A stretch of 28,894 nucleotides of DNA from a virus, in IMG/VR virus record IMGVR_UViG_3300027747_004163, positions 1 through 28,894 of that record. The stretch is one strand, 5' to 3'. The stretch's first letter is position 1, and every line of letters begins with the position of its first letter. Both the position numbers and the translations under genes were made by a program. Below are positions 1 to 6,721 of this stretch, one piece after another. Under the pieces are notes generated by a model. It had not been told where the DNA came from, ran no database searches, and saw only the letters and a list, made by a program, of their open reading frames with translations.

Positions 1-324
1 TTTTGGAGTATAAACCAACAACCTTTGGAGAAAGACGCCGGAGTTGCAAGACTTTTCATCATCAAACACAGAAATGGTAAAAGTAGGTTTCCTTTATATG
101 TATCTTTTGGCTACGATGTCCCAGTTTATGGCGCAACACTGGATATATCGGAAATATCTAATGAAGAATATAAACAAAAAATGAATTTAGTTAATCAGAA
201 AAAAAATGACTCTGTTATGGAAAATAAAGATGGAGTTACTGGTGATTCTAATTCTAAGAAGAAAAAGAAACATCTTTATGATCCCACAAACGAAGATAGT
301 GACAACGTAGATTCTTACTCTTGA
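1..324 (+). CDS. C-terminal end of DnaB-family replicative helicase (gp41-like), partial
   Basis: The frame is open from the first base of the window, so the gene starts upstream; a TTG at position 25 is an internal codon, not a convincing start. The visible peptide contains GVARLFIIKHRNG, which matches the end of DnaB-type (SF4) helicase domains, where a basic K-x-R-N-G segment (AKQRNGPTG in bacterial DnaB) follows a hydrophobic strand. After it comes a charged, disordered-looking tail with SNSKKKKKHLYDP and acidic residues. A helicase fits the neighbours: a UvsY-like mediator 10 bp downstream, then gp32-like and UvsX genes. The Walker motifs lie outside the window, so the call rests on one motif plus context. 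It could be another RecA-fold ATPase. Confidence 0.55.
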   Translation, partial: FWSINQQPLEKDAGVARLFIIKHRNGKSRFPLYVSFGYDVPVYGATLDISEISNEEYKQKMNLVNQKKNDSVMENKDGVTGDSNSKKKKKHLYDPTNEDSDNVDSYS

Positions 325-334
325 AAGGAAAAAT

Positions 335-814
335 ATGGAACCGCCAATTGAAAATCTAAAAGTTATTGTTAACAATAAAGAGATATCCCTAGATCCCAAA
401 AATATGGAGTTTAGTGATAATACAATAAACGAATATATGGAAAGAGAATATGGTTGGGTTGATTTTTTTGGAAAACAATTAGAATACGCACAGAAAGAAA
501 AATTACTTGCTGAAATTGATGCAGAGGCTATCTTTAGTCAAAAATATATAGAAGCAAAAGACGAAGGCGGTACAGAGCAATATGCAAAAGCTAAATCTAA
601 CGCCCACCCAGAAGTAATTACCGCAAAAAAGAAAGTTGTTGAATTAAACGAAACCGTTGGTCAGATCAAAGCTCACTTAAAAGCTTGGGATAGAAACCAT
701 GATAATGCACAAAATAGAGGTTACACACTGAGAAAAGAAATGGACAAGCTCAATAAAGATATTTACAAAATGACAGAAACCTCAGACCTCGACAGATTTG
801 TTTCAGAAGCATGA
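335..814 (+). CDS. uvsY: UvsY-like recombination mediator
   Basis: UvsY loads UvsX recombinase onto gp32-covered ssDNA in T4-type phages. This 159-aa, highly charged, mostly helical protein follows the T4 UvsY (137 aa) pattern as I remember it: an early W-x-x-x-x-K helix (YGWVDFFGKQLEYAQKEK), a central Y-x-x-A-K block (EQYAKAKSNAHPEV) and a C-terminal segment ending NAQNRGYTLRKEMD that parallels AIKSRGFAIKHIQDM of T4. The ATG at 335 has a good Shine-Dalgarno (AAGGA, 8 bases upstream). The 3' end overlaps the next start (ATGA). Location beside helicase, gp32-like and UvsX genes supports the role. The match is by remembered pattern, not by alignment; a generic coiled-coil protein is the alternative. 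Confidence 0.6.
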   Translation: MEPPIENLKVIVNNKEISLDPKNMEFSDNTINEYMEREYGWVDFFGKQLEYAQKEKLLAEIDAEAIFSQKYIEAKDEGGTEQYAKAKSNAHPEVITAKKKVVELNETVGQIKAHLKAWDRNHDNAQNRGYTLRKEMDKLNKDIYKMTETSDLDRFVSEA

Positions 815-1386
815 ACTATAAAATAGACCCAGATAATGTAACTTGTTTCAACCTAGACAAAGAAGGTCTGGAGTTGCAAATTTTGTTTTGGATTTTTGCA
901 GCTGGTAAGAATGGTCACACAGCAGCAAGATGTCTTAATAATATATTGTCTGAACACAGTAAATTAACAGGCTTGATAAGTCCTTTATCAATATTGGGAA
1001 GCATTAAAAATCTAGGTGAGGAACTAAAGAAGTTTGGTGTCGGCTGCTACAATAATAAAAGCAAAGCCATAGTAGATTTAATATCAAAAAATTTAGATTT
1101 ATCAACTTGCTCAATAGAAGATCTTGAAAATGTTTGGGGTTTAGGACCTAAAAGCGTTAGATGTTTTATGATTCACACAAGAAAGAATCAAAATATAGCT
1201 GGATTAGATAGGCATGTTTTAAGATACTTGGGAGAATTAGGATATAAAGTTCCCAAATCTACTCCTAATAAAAAACAATACTTAGAAATTGAAAAAATAT
1301 TTATTGATTTGGCAAAAAGTATGGGTAAAAGCATAAGCGAGCTAGATCTTGAAATATGGACTAAATACAGAAAGAAAACAGCATGA
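811..1386 (+). CDS. HhH-GPD family DNA glycosylase/AP lyase (endonuclease III-like)
   Basis: Enzymes of this family excise damaged bases and, when a lysine is present in the helix-hairpin-helix, cut the abasic site. The hairpin is visible as LENVWGLGPKSVRCF (residues about 105-119), with candidate nucleophile Lys114. The invariant aspartate of the GPD segment is in AGLDRHVLRYLGELG, Asp133, at the same spacing as endonuclease III (Lys120/Asp138). At 191 aa it is slightly short and has no C-terminal four-cysteine iron-sulfur cluster, so it resembles the cluster-less branch. The ATG overlaps the upstream gene (ATGA) and its stop overlaps the next gene, suggesting translational coupling. It could repair phage DNA or act on a modified base; substrate cannot be read from sequence. 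Confidence 0.75.
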   Translation: MNYKIDPDNVTCFNLDKEGLELQILFWIFAAGKNGHTAARCLNNILSEHSKLTGLISPLSILGSIKNLGEELKKFGVGCYNNKSKAIVDLISKNLDLSTCSIEDLENVWGLGPKSVRCFMIHTRKNQNIAGLDRHVLRYLGELGYKVPKSTPNKKQYLEIEKIFIDLAKSMGKSISELDLEIWTKYRKKTA

Positions 1387-1829
1387 TGCCTCCAAGAGAT
1401 GTTCCTTCTTGGGATTATTATTTTTTAAATCTATGTAAAGAAGTTGCAACAAGAAGCAAGGATCCTTCTACACAACACGGCTCGGTGATTGTAGATAAAG
1501 ATAATAGAATTGTAAGCACCGGATATAATGGTGGAAGTAGAAAAATTGACGATAAAGATATGGATTGGTCCAGAGACACCAAATACTCGTACATTATTCA
1601 CGCAGAAGAAAATGGACTATGGTCTGCTGAAAAGAGAAATTTAGAAGGCTGCTCCTTGTATGTTACCGGACCTCCGTGCAGCAAATGTATGCTTAGAATA
1701 TCACATAGTGGAATATCCAGAGTAATTTATGGAGATAAAAAAAGTAATTGTGTTGATGAAAATGATTGGAAAATAAGTTTAGATATAGCAAAAAAATCTA
1801 AAATAAAATTAGAAAATATTAAATGTTAG
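1383..1829 (+). CDS. Deoxycytidylate (dCMP) deaminase
   Basis: Converts dCMP to dUMP, feeding dTTP synthesis. The zinc site is complete: His73-Ala74-Glu75 (the glutamate is the proton shuttle) and Pro98-Cys99-Ser100-Lys101-Cys102, the PCxxC motif. The N-terminal STQHGSVIVDKDNRIVSTGYNGG is typical of dCMP and ComE-type deaminases. At 148 aa it is shorter than T4 Cd (193 aa) and lacks the extra zinc insert. The start overlaps the glycosylase stop (ATGA) and the stop overlaps the next gene, so it belongs to the same polycistronic unit. A related cytidine/tRNA-type deaminase is possible but less likely given phage context and the N-terminal segment. Confidence 0.85.
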   Translation: MMPPRDVPSWDYYFLNLCKEVATRSKDPSTQHGSVIVDKDNRIVSTGYNGGSRKIDDKDMDWSRDTKYSYIIHAEENGLWSAEKRNLEGCSLYVTGPPCSKCMLRISHSGISRVIYGDKKSNCVDENDWKISLDIAKKSKIKLENIKC

Positions 1830-2428
1830 AAGAACTTGAAAAAGATTTAACTAAATCAATAGTCACAACAAACACACTTACTAGTGGTTTTAAATTCATA
1901 GATGAATCAAGCAGAAGAACTGGGGCTTTTAATGATCCTTTGTATATACCTTTTTATTATCACCTTGGAAAGTATTTAAATCCTAAAAGCATGTTGGAAG
2001 TCGGTTTTGACTTAGGTTTTATTGGTAGTTGTTTCTTGAAATCATGCAAAACAGTAGATTACATGTTGGCAATGCAAAACAAAACGGACAGCTACTGGGA
2101 TGAAAAATTAGGAATATCAAATATTAAAAAAAATTATAAAAAAAGCTTTGAATTTTATTATGGAGAGTTATTGGATAAAGAGTTTTTGGATAAAATTGAA
2201 AATAAAACATTTGACTTAGCAATAATTAATTCTCAAGGAAGTTATGATAACCTGTTTGCTTTATGTGATTTTATATATTTGAAATTGAACAAAGATGGCT
2301 TTATTGTAATGGATTTTATAAAAAGCAATAAAAAAAATGAAGAAATATTTTTTAATATTGCAAATGGATATAAAAAAGAATATAAAGTGTTTAACACAAG
2401 ATACGGAACTGGAGTAATTAAAAAATAA
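1823..2428 (+). CDS. Class I methyltransferase-fold protein, possibly without SAM-binding glycines
   Basis: The 201-aa sequence has the outline of a Rossmann-fold SAM methyltransferase. A first strand and turn, PKSMLEVGFDLGFIGSCFL (about residues 54-72), sits where motif I (E-x-G-x-G-x-G) should be. Later FDLAIINSQGSYDNLF resembles the strand-4 region (D-L-V-x-I-D-G-x-H-x-Y) of the Methyltransf_24 type, followed by LNKDGFIVMDF like the post-motif PGGxxxxDD. Motif I has only two glycines, and the usual Asp/Gly/His of the second motif reads Asn-Ser-Gln, so activity is doubtful. It overlaps the deaminase by 7 bases and abuts the next gene (TAATG). The substrate is unknown. Confidence 0.5.
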   Translation: MLEELEKDLTKSIVTTNTLTSGFKFIDESSRRTGAFNDPLYIPFYYHLGKYLNPKSMLEVGFDLGFIGSCFLKSCKTVDYMLAMQNKTDSYWDEKLGISNIKKNYKKSFEFYYGELLDKEFLDKIENKTFDLAIINSQGSYDNLFALCDFIYLKLNKDGFIVMDFIKSNKKNEEIFFNIANGYKKEYKVFNTRYGTGVIKK

Positions 2429-3108
2429 TGGGATATGAAGTAATTTTTTATTATAAGGCAAAAGATAAAGAAACAGGAACTTACAAAGAGGAAGAATCGA
2501 ACAACTTTAAAAAAAGAGTTGGAGATCCTTATGAAGACACCCCAATAGAAAAGCTAGCTTCTGTTATTATGAAGCAGTTGGCAAGAAGAGACGTGTGGGT
2601 TGAAGATATAGAAATATATGAAATTACTAAAAAGAAAATCAGTTTCAAAGAAACTAAAAATGGTATTATAATTAAAAATAAGAAAATTATCTTAGATGAT
2701 AATTTTGAAATAGACATAAAGCAAGAAAGCAATGAAACAGAATCCGTTGGATCAGCACCTTCCCTTGTAGAAATTCCTTTACAACAAAAAAATGAAACTG
2801 GCATTGTGAAAGGAACCACAAGAGTTTTAAGAAGAATGTTGTTCGCCCCAGAGCCACAACAACAGATAAATTTGCTTAAACAGGGCGTTAAACTCACTCC
2901 TGACAAAATTTATGAGATTTATAAAATAGAAAAAGGATTAAACGGAATAAGTGAAATTTATCTTCTATTGGATGATAATAATCACGAAAAAAAGGTTGCG
3001 GATGATTGTTTCGTCCCAGCTACAAATTTATCCCAAGAAGACGAAGAATTAAATGACGGACTAAATTGGGGCGGCGTTATAAAAGGTAGTCTTCCATCAG
3101 TAAGGTAA
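2428..3108 (+). CDS. Conserved-looking phage protein of unknown function
   Basis: A 226-aa protein I cannot assign. The N-terminal 90 residues look like a compact domain: MGYEVIFYYKAKDKETGTY, a helix with EKLASVIMKQLARRD, then VWVEDIEIYEIT and a lysine-rich strand pair. A low-complexity linker (about 95-130) leads to a second part with LTPDKIYEIYKIEKG and ISEIYLLLDD that reads like a small beta-rich (SH3-like) fold. The ATG overlaps the previous stop (TAATG), so it is probably translationally coupled. Lying between nucleotide-metabolism genes and the gp32-like gene, it is probably an early protein of DNA metabolism, but that is inference from position only. Confidence 0.6.
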   Translation: MGYEVIFYYKAKDKETGTYKEEESNNFKKRVGDPYEDTPIEKLASVIMKQLARRDVWVEDIEIYEITKKKISFKETKNGIIIKNKKIILDDNFEIDIKQESNETESVGSAPSLVEIPLQQKNETGIVKGTTRVLRRMLFAPEPQQQINLLKQGVKLTPDKIYEIYKIEKGLNGISEIYLLLDDNNHEKKVADDCFVPATNLSQEDEELNDGLNWGGVIKGSLPSVR

Positions 3109-3111
3109 AAA

Positions 3112-3504
3112 ATGAGTAAAAAACAAAAAGAAAGAAAAAAGAAAAATAGAGAGCAGATAGCAAGAGCTAGGGTCTTGTATAGAAGAAAACAGATTAGAGA
3201 ATCTGTTAAAAAAGAAAAACAAGATCAATTGAGATTTGAAACAGAATATGAATTAAAAAATGGAAAGGAAAAACCTTTTGTGAAAAATATAGATCCTGAA
3301 CAAGAAAAAATAAAAAATGAAAATATTAAAAATAAGCTCGAAAGAAATATGAAGCTTTTAGAAGCTTTAGAGCAAGAATATATCAGAGAGCAAAAAGAGC
3401 GTGAAGAAAATGAAAAGTTAACAGAAGGTATGGACTTAAAAGAAAAAATAAAGACCATAGCAGAAAAAAATCTAGAAGAAAAATCAGAACAACCTATTGA
3501 ATGA
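3112..3504 (+). CDS. Highly charged coiled-coil protein, unknown function
   Basis: A 130-aa protein made almost entirely of Lys, Glu, Arg and Gln with heptad-like leucine/isoleucine spacing, predicted as long helices; the start (MSKKQKERKKKNREQ) is strongly basic and the end acidic. It begins 3 bases after the previous stop with an AAGG Shine-Dalgarno, the last gene before the promoter that precedes the gp32-like gene. Low complexity prevents a family call. An RNA- or DNA-associated accessory protein is conceivable but not shown. Confidence 0.55.
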   Translation: MSKKQKERKKKNREQIARARVLYRRKQIRESVKKEKQDQLRFETEYELKNGKEKPFVKNIDPEQEKIKNENIKNKLERNMKLLEALEQEYIREQKEREENEKLTEGMDLKEKIKTIAEKNLEEKSEQPIE

Positions 3505-3524
3505 AAAAAAGCTTTGGTTATAAT
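3497..3524 (+). promoter_or_regulatory. Sigma70-like promoter for the gp32-like gene
   Basis: TTGAAT (3497-3502) and a perfect TATAAT (3519-3524) are separated by 16 bases, within the accepted range for host sigma70 promoters. Transcription would begin near 3531 and give a leader of about 40 bases to the ATG at 3572. The -35 box overlaps the 3' end of the upstream ORF. The same TTGAAT-16-TATAAT arrangement recurs at 6192-6219, which strengthens the call. Confidence 0.65.
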
Positions 3525-3571
3525 GAAACTGTTCTAGCGAATAACACCCAACTAATCACAGGAGTTTAATT

Positions 3572-4525
3572 ATGGCAGCTTATGAAGCACTTGATCTAAG
3601 TGATCTTGAGTTAGAGAGTAACAGAGTCAATTCAAAGGGTCCAAATGGAGAAGGGAATAATAATTCCTACGTCAGATATCCTGACGCAAATTCGTTCGTT
3701 ACCCTGAGACTCCTCCCCAGACGTAAGGGAGAACCTTTATTTTGTGCAGTCAAATACCATATGCTGAGAGACAGCAATGGAAATAAGAAGATTTTCTTTA
3801 GCCCAAAGCAGCTTGTCAAGACAGACAAGGGTCCAAAGTGGGTTGGAGATAACACAGTTATTGATAAGTATTTAAGGGATCTTTGGGCTAAGAGTGACAA
3901 GGTAACAGGTAAGGCTCAGGATGATCTCCGAAACCAATACAGAGAATTGAAGGGAATTGAGCGATACTATTACAACGTTATGCAAAGACAGGAAAAAGAT
4001 CCTAAAACCGGTGAGACTCTAAAGAACACTGGTCCTAAGATCTTTAGTTGTGGAAAAACAATTCACGCTATGATTGTCAGAGCAATCGTTGGTGACAAAG
4101 ATGCTGGTGAAGAAGCTCTTGGAGATGTAACAAATCCCAAGTCTGGAAGAGACTTTAAGCTGGTCAAAAAGATGAATGGAGAGTATCCAAACTACGATCT
4201 ATCAAAGTTCTTAGATAGTTCGCCGTTGGGCGAGTCGGATGAGGTCAACACTTGGCTAGAGAATCTCCATGATCTTCAGGCTATCAGGGTTGTCAAGACT
4301 GAAGATGAACTCAAACATGCTTTAAAGGTTCATCTCGGTTTGGTTGAAGATGCTACTCAGAGTGATGATAGCTATGATCCATCTGAATTTACCTCAAAAC
4401 CTTCTGCCAAGACTTCAAAGCCAACTTCATCTGCTGATTTGGGGCTGGAGACAGCTTCTTCAACAGTAGTAGAAGAAGAAGTGATGGCTGACGATGAATT
4501 TCTCAAGGAAATAGACGATCTGTGA
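3572..4525 (+). CDS. 32: Single-stranded DNA-binding protein, gp32-like
   Basis: gp32 coats ssDNA during replication and recombination and contacts partners through an acidic tail. Seen here: 317 aa (T4 301), an N-terminal helical arm, a core beginning SFVTLRLLPRRKGEPLF that parallels the start of the T4 OB-fold, an aromatic-rich block with IERYYYNVMQRQ and IFSCGKTIHAMI, and a Ser/Thr-rich linker leading to an acidic end, DDEFLKEIDDL. The zinc-binding cysteines of T4 gp32 are not present: the region after His63 (FSPKQLVKTDKGPKWVGD) carries no Cys. The Shine-Dalgarno is AGGAG with 7-base spacing, preceded by its own promoter and followed by a strong terminator, so it can be made as a monocistronic, abundant transcript. 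Its position just before UvsX supports the assignment. Confidence 0.85.
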   Translation: MAAYEALDLSDLELESNRVNSKGPNGEGNNNSYVRYPDANSFVTLRLLPRRKGEPLFCAVKYHMLRDSNGNKKIFFSPKQLVKTDKGPKWVGDNTVIDKYLRDLWAKSDKVTGKAQDDLRNQYRELKGIERYYYNVMQRQEKDPKTGETLKNTGPKIFSCGKTIHAMIVRAIVGDKDAGEEALGDVTNPKSGRDFKLVKKMNGEYPNYDLSKFLDSSPLGESDEVNTWLENLHDLQAIRVVKTEDELKHALKVHLGLVEDATQSDDSYDPSEFTSKPSAKTSKPTSSADLGLETASSTVVEEEVMADDEFLKEIDDL

Positions 4526-4543
4526 AGTGTGGGTGCCGCTCGA

Positions 4544-4584
4544 CCCCGCAGCCTAGTCAACAGCTAGGCTGCGGGGTTTTTTTT
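4544..4584 (+). terminator. Rho-independent terminator after the gp32-like gene
   Basis: A perfect 13-bp GC-rich stem (4544-4556 with 4564-4576), a 7-base loop (TCAACAG) and a run of eight T (4577-4584). It lies 18 bases after the gp32-like stop and 31 bases before uvsX. It should strongly separate expression of the two, with readthrough or an unseen promoter serving uvsX. Confidence 0.95.
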
Positions 4585-4615
4585 CAAACACAATTATTAA
4601 AAGGAACTGTAAAAA

Positions 4616-5836
4616 ATGAAACGTAAAAAATCAAGTGCATCTGATGACTCTCTCGACGATCTGTTTAAAGAAATTGCTTCTGAAACAGGTGGAGATGTTT
4701 TAGATAAAATAGATAGTGTGAACTACTTTGTAGACACCGGTAGCTTGGCTTTAAACTACATATGTAGTGGAAAATTTATAGATGGTGGAATACCTGGAGG
4801 TAAATTAACTGAAATTTATGGACCTTCAAGCTCGGCAAAAAGCTTGTTTGGCAATAACATTCTTTTTGGATGTCAGAAAATGGGTGGAATCCCAGTTCTT
4901 CTAGACTGTGAGAATAGTGCAAATAAAGAATTTATAATGAAGGCAAGTCATTGTGATCTTAACAAGGTTTTGCGGTATACACCTCAAAGTCTTGAAGAGG
5001 TTTTTGCAAAAATGTATTCAGTAATTGAAAAGATCAGAAAGAAGGACACAGAGAGACCAATTGTAATAGTTTATGACAGCATTGGTGTATCACCAAGTGC
5101 GAGAGAGTTAAGAGAGGTCGATCTCCCAGAAGGTTACGATAAAGCCACGTACAAGAGAATTGTGGGTGGTAATGAACAGCCTGGAGAAAGAGCCAAAATC
5201 TGCTCTAGAGAGTTAAGAAAACTCAACACTGTTATGGAGAAGAGTGGCGCCACTGTAATAATTTTGAATCAGACTCGTGAGAAAATTGGAATAATGTTTG
5301 GCAACCCAGAAACAACAGCAGGTGGTGGTAATGCACTGCCTTTTTATGCAAGTTGCCGAATTAGACCTCAGACTCAAAAGAAAATAGAGAAGAAAATAAC
5401 AGCCAAGAAAAACAAAATTCTTGGTGTTAACATAAAGTTAAAAAATGTTAAAAATAAAACTCACAAACCTTTTGTTGAGTCCGAGGGTATACAGTTACTT
5501 TTTGATAAAGGAATAAATCCCCTTAGTGGTCTTCTCACTTGCTTACTAGAGGCAGAAAGACTAGAGGCAAAGGGTGCTGGTAATTTTATTATAAAAGATG
5601 ATTATTTAGGAGATGACAAAGAAGACAACAAGTTTAAAGCATCTTTGGAAAAGAATGAAATGCCCCTAGATGTGGTGTTAAATCATCCAAAGTTGATTAA
5701 TGCATCAACTAGAGAGCAAGTAGAAAGTTATTTTGCTCCATACATGGAAGCTATTAGTTTTGAAATCTCTGGGGATATTATGGAAGTTGAATCATCTGAC
5801 GATGATGATGATTTGATTGATGCAGAGTTAGTATAA
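4616..5836 (+). CDS. uvsX: UvsX recombinase (RecA superfamily)
   Basis: UvsX forms filaments on ssDNA and carries out strand invasion in recombination-dependent replication. The P-loop is GPSSSAKS (69-76), the UvsX variant in which the canonical last glycine is replaced (GPSKSFKS in T4). The catalytic glutamate region is LLDCENSANKEF (Glu99). Walker B is IVIVYDS (149-155). ETTAGGGNALPFYASCRIR corresponds to the DNA-binding loop 2 region and following strand. The C-terminus is acidic, as in RecA proteins. At 406 aa it matches T4 UvsX (391). The ATG has an AAGGA Shine-Dalgarno. No promoter is evident between the terminator and the gene. With UvsY-like, gp32-like and helicase genes upstream, the recombination machinery is clustered. 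Confidence 0.93.
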   Translation: MKRKKSSASDDSLDDLFKEIASETGGDVLDKIDSVNYFVDTGSLALNYICSGKFIDGGIPGGKLTEIYGPSSSAKSLFGNNILFGCQKMGGIPVLLDCENSANKEFIMKASHCDLNKVLRYTPQSLEEVFAKMYSVIEKIRKKDTERPIVIVYDSIGVSPSARELREVDLPEGYDKATYKRIVGGNEQPGERAKICSRELRKLNTVMEKSGATVIILNQTREKIGIMFGNPETTAGGGNALPFYASCRIRPQTQKKIEKKITAKKNKILGVNIKLKNVKNKTHKPFVESEGIQLLFDKGINPLSGLLTCLLEAERLEAKGAGNFIIKDDYLGDDKEDNKFKASLEKNEMPLDVVLNHPKLINASTREQVESYFAPYMEAISFEISGDIMEVESSDDDDDLIDAELV

Positions 5837-5880
5837 AAAATCAAACCTCCGCCTTGAATTTACTTGGCGGAGGTTTGATT
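5835..5880 (-). terminator. Terminator between convergent genes (best on minus strand)
   Basis: A perfect 15-bp stem (5839-5853 with 5866-5880) with a 12-base loop. Read on the minus strand it is followed by TTTTTT (5840-5835), a canonical terminator for the 5907-6107 gene. Read on the plus strand, after uvsX, the hairpin is the same but the downstream tract is weak (TTTGATTGTTA), so plus-strand termination is less certain. Confidence 0.85.
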
Positions 5881-5906
5881 GTTAGGGTGGATATAGCTTT
5901 TTAAGA

Positions 5907-6107
5907 TCAGCCCTTAGCCTTGCCGCCCTTTAGCTTAAACAAAGCATCAGCGGCGATTGGCAGGAAGTAGGAGTCAGGATACTGACCTCTTGCCACAGCA
6001 TCTGGGTAAGCCCATGTTGCTATGCCGCCTCTTTTTGTCTTTTCGTCAAGAATAAAGACAGGCAGTTCTTTTTTGGTTTCAGTAGCCCAATCAATAAAAT
6101 TTTTCAT
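5907..6107 (-). CDS. Small protein with capsid-targeting-like N-terminus, unknown function
   Basis: A 66-aa protein with a clear Shine-Dalgarno (GAGGT, 5 bases before the ATG) and its own terminator downstream, so it is very probably real. It starts MKNFIDWATETKKE, similar in form to the N-termini of several other proteins in this window, though the protease-site part (ATE) fits less well. The middle has TWAYPDAVARGQYPDSYFLPIAADALFK, a compact amphipathic pattern; the end is Gly/Lys-rich. No family is recognised. It is the only minus-strand gene in the replication-side third of the window. Confidence 0.65.
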   Translation of the reverse strand: MKNFIDWATETKKELPVFILDEKTKRGGIATWAYPDAVARGQYPDSYFLPIAADALFKLKGGKAKG

Positions 6108-6124
6108 TTTTACCTCACTAATGG

Positions 6125-6180
6125 TTGCAATAGTTGCAAAGTATCTATTACTTATATATCAAAAATTATTCAAAAATTAT
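6125..6180. repeat. Short direct repeats in the divergent intergenic region
   Basis: Two pairs of direct repeats lie upstream of the 5907-6107 gene: GTTGCAA twice with 9-base periodicity (TTGCAA at 6125-6130 and 6134-6139), and an exact tandem TCAAAAATTAT (6159-6169, 6170-6180). They are on the upstream side of both divergent genes, so they could be operators, part of a promoter or simple AT-rich repeats. The 203-base gap 6108-6310 holds only these and the promoter at 6192-6219. Confidence 0.45.
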
Positions 6181-6191
6181 TTAGGAAAAGC

Positions 6192-6219
6192 TTGAATTGA
6201 AAAAAAATTTATGTATAAT
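6192..6219 (+). promoter_or_regulatory. Sigma70-like promoter for the 6311-6610 gene
   Basis: TTGAAT (6192-6197), a 16-base spacer and TATAAT (6214-6219), with TG one base before the -10 (TGTATAAT). Same boxes and spacing as 3497-3524, and both spacers contain a run of A. The predicted leader to the ATG is about 85 bases. This probably marks host-polymerase (early) transcription. Confidence 0.65.
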
Positions 6220-6310
6220 AATGTCATCAAGCGAGCAATAAGCAAAAACTTTAAAATAAACGTAATTTTTAAATTTTTTCCTTAAAACTCACACTAAGAA
6301 AGGATTTTTT

Positions 6311-6610
6311 ATGACTAATCTGAATGTTCAGGTATCTTCGAAAAAGATCAGTACCACGAATTATTTCGAGGCAACTGTTGATGTTGATGGTCTTCGTCCA
6401 ACAAAGTTGGAGAGAAAGGCTGATGGTAGCACCTGGTTCTCAACCAGATCAGCCCTTATTACTGCCGCTAAGAACATGGCAAAGAGACTGGGGTACAATA
6501 ATGTTCGTATTATTGAGTCTGGGAATGCGGTAATTAAGAGAGCAAGCAAGTCTGTCCCACCATCAAACAAGACATGCAAGAATAAAAAGAAGGCTATTAT
6601 CAGTAGGTAG
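6311..6610 (+). CDS. Small basic protein, unknown function, single-gene unit
   Basis: A 99-aa protein with strong promoter, AAAGGA Shine-Dalgarno and a perfect terminator, so it is an independent transcription unit. The body (TNYFEATVDVDGLRPTKLER, then WFSTRSALITAAKNMAKRLGY) suggests a small alpha/beta fold: strand pair followed by a long helix. The last 30 residues are rich in Lys/Arg/Ser. The promoter type suggests early expression, which would fit a host-takeover or regulatory role, but that is inference; no family is recognised. Confidence 0.7.
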   Translation: MTNLNVQVSSKKISTTNYFEATVDVDGLRPTKLERKADGSTWFSTRSALITAAKNMAKRLGYNNVRIIESGNAVIKRASKSVPPSNKTCKNKKKAIISR

Positions 6611-6635
6611 TTTTAAACTATAATCGTGTAGTTCG

Positions 6636-6670
6636 AACCCTCCCAGATATCTGTCTGGGAGGGTTTTTTT
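6636..6670 (+). terminator. Rho-independent terminator after 6311-6610
   Basis: A perfect 12-bp stem (6636-6647 with 6654-6665), 6-base loop and seven T (6664-6670). It ends 5 bases before the T4-type late promoter at 6676, so the two transcription units are cleanly separated. Confidence 0.95.
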
Positions 6671-6675
6671 ATCTG

Positions 6676-6683
6676 TATAAATA
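6676..6683 (+). promoter_or_regulatory. T4-type late promoter (TATAAATA)
   Basis: An exact TATAAATA octamer, the T4 late promoter consensus recognised by gp55-type sigma factors, sits directly after a terminator and 38 bases before the ATG at 6722. It is followed by TATATAC, the element shared by other gene starts here. It is the one copy of the exact octamer correctly placed upstream of a gene in this window, and a gp55-like gene is present at 22630-23133. Confidence 0.65.
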
Positions 6684-6721
6684 ATATATACTTTAGGTCC
6701 ATTAACTAAAGGAGTTTAATT

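Noticed and set aside
2529-2906. 125-aa minus-strand ORF
   Set aside because: It lies wholly within 2428-3108, has no Shine-Dalgarno and a hydrophobic/Ser-rich composition typical of antisense of Lys/Glu-rich coding DNA.
6324-6533. 69-aa ORF in the second frame of 6311-6610
   Set aside because: It is an out-of-frame shadow; the ATG at 6311 has a Shine-Dalgarno and the promoter/terminator unit.
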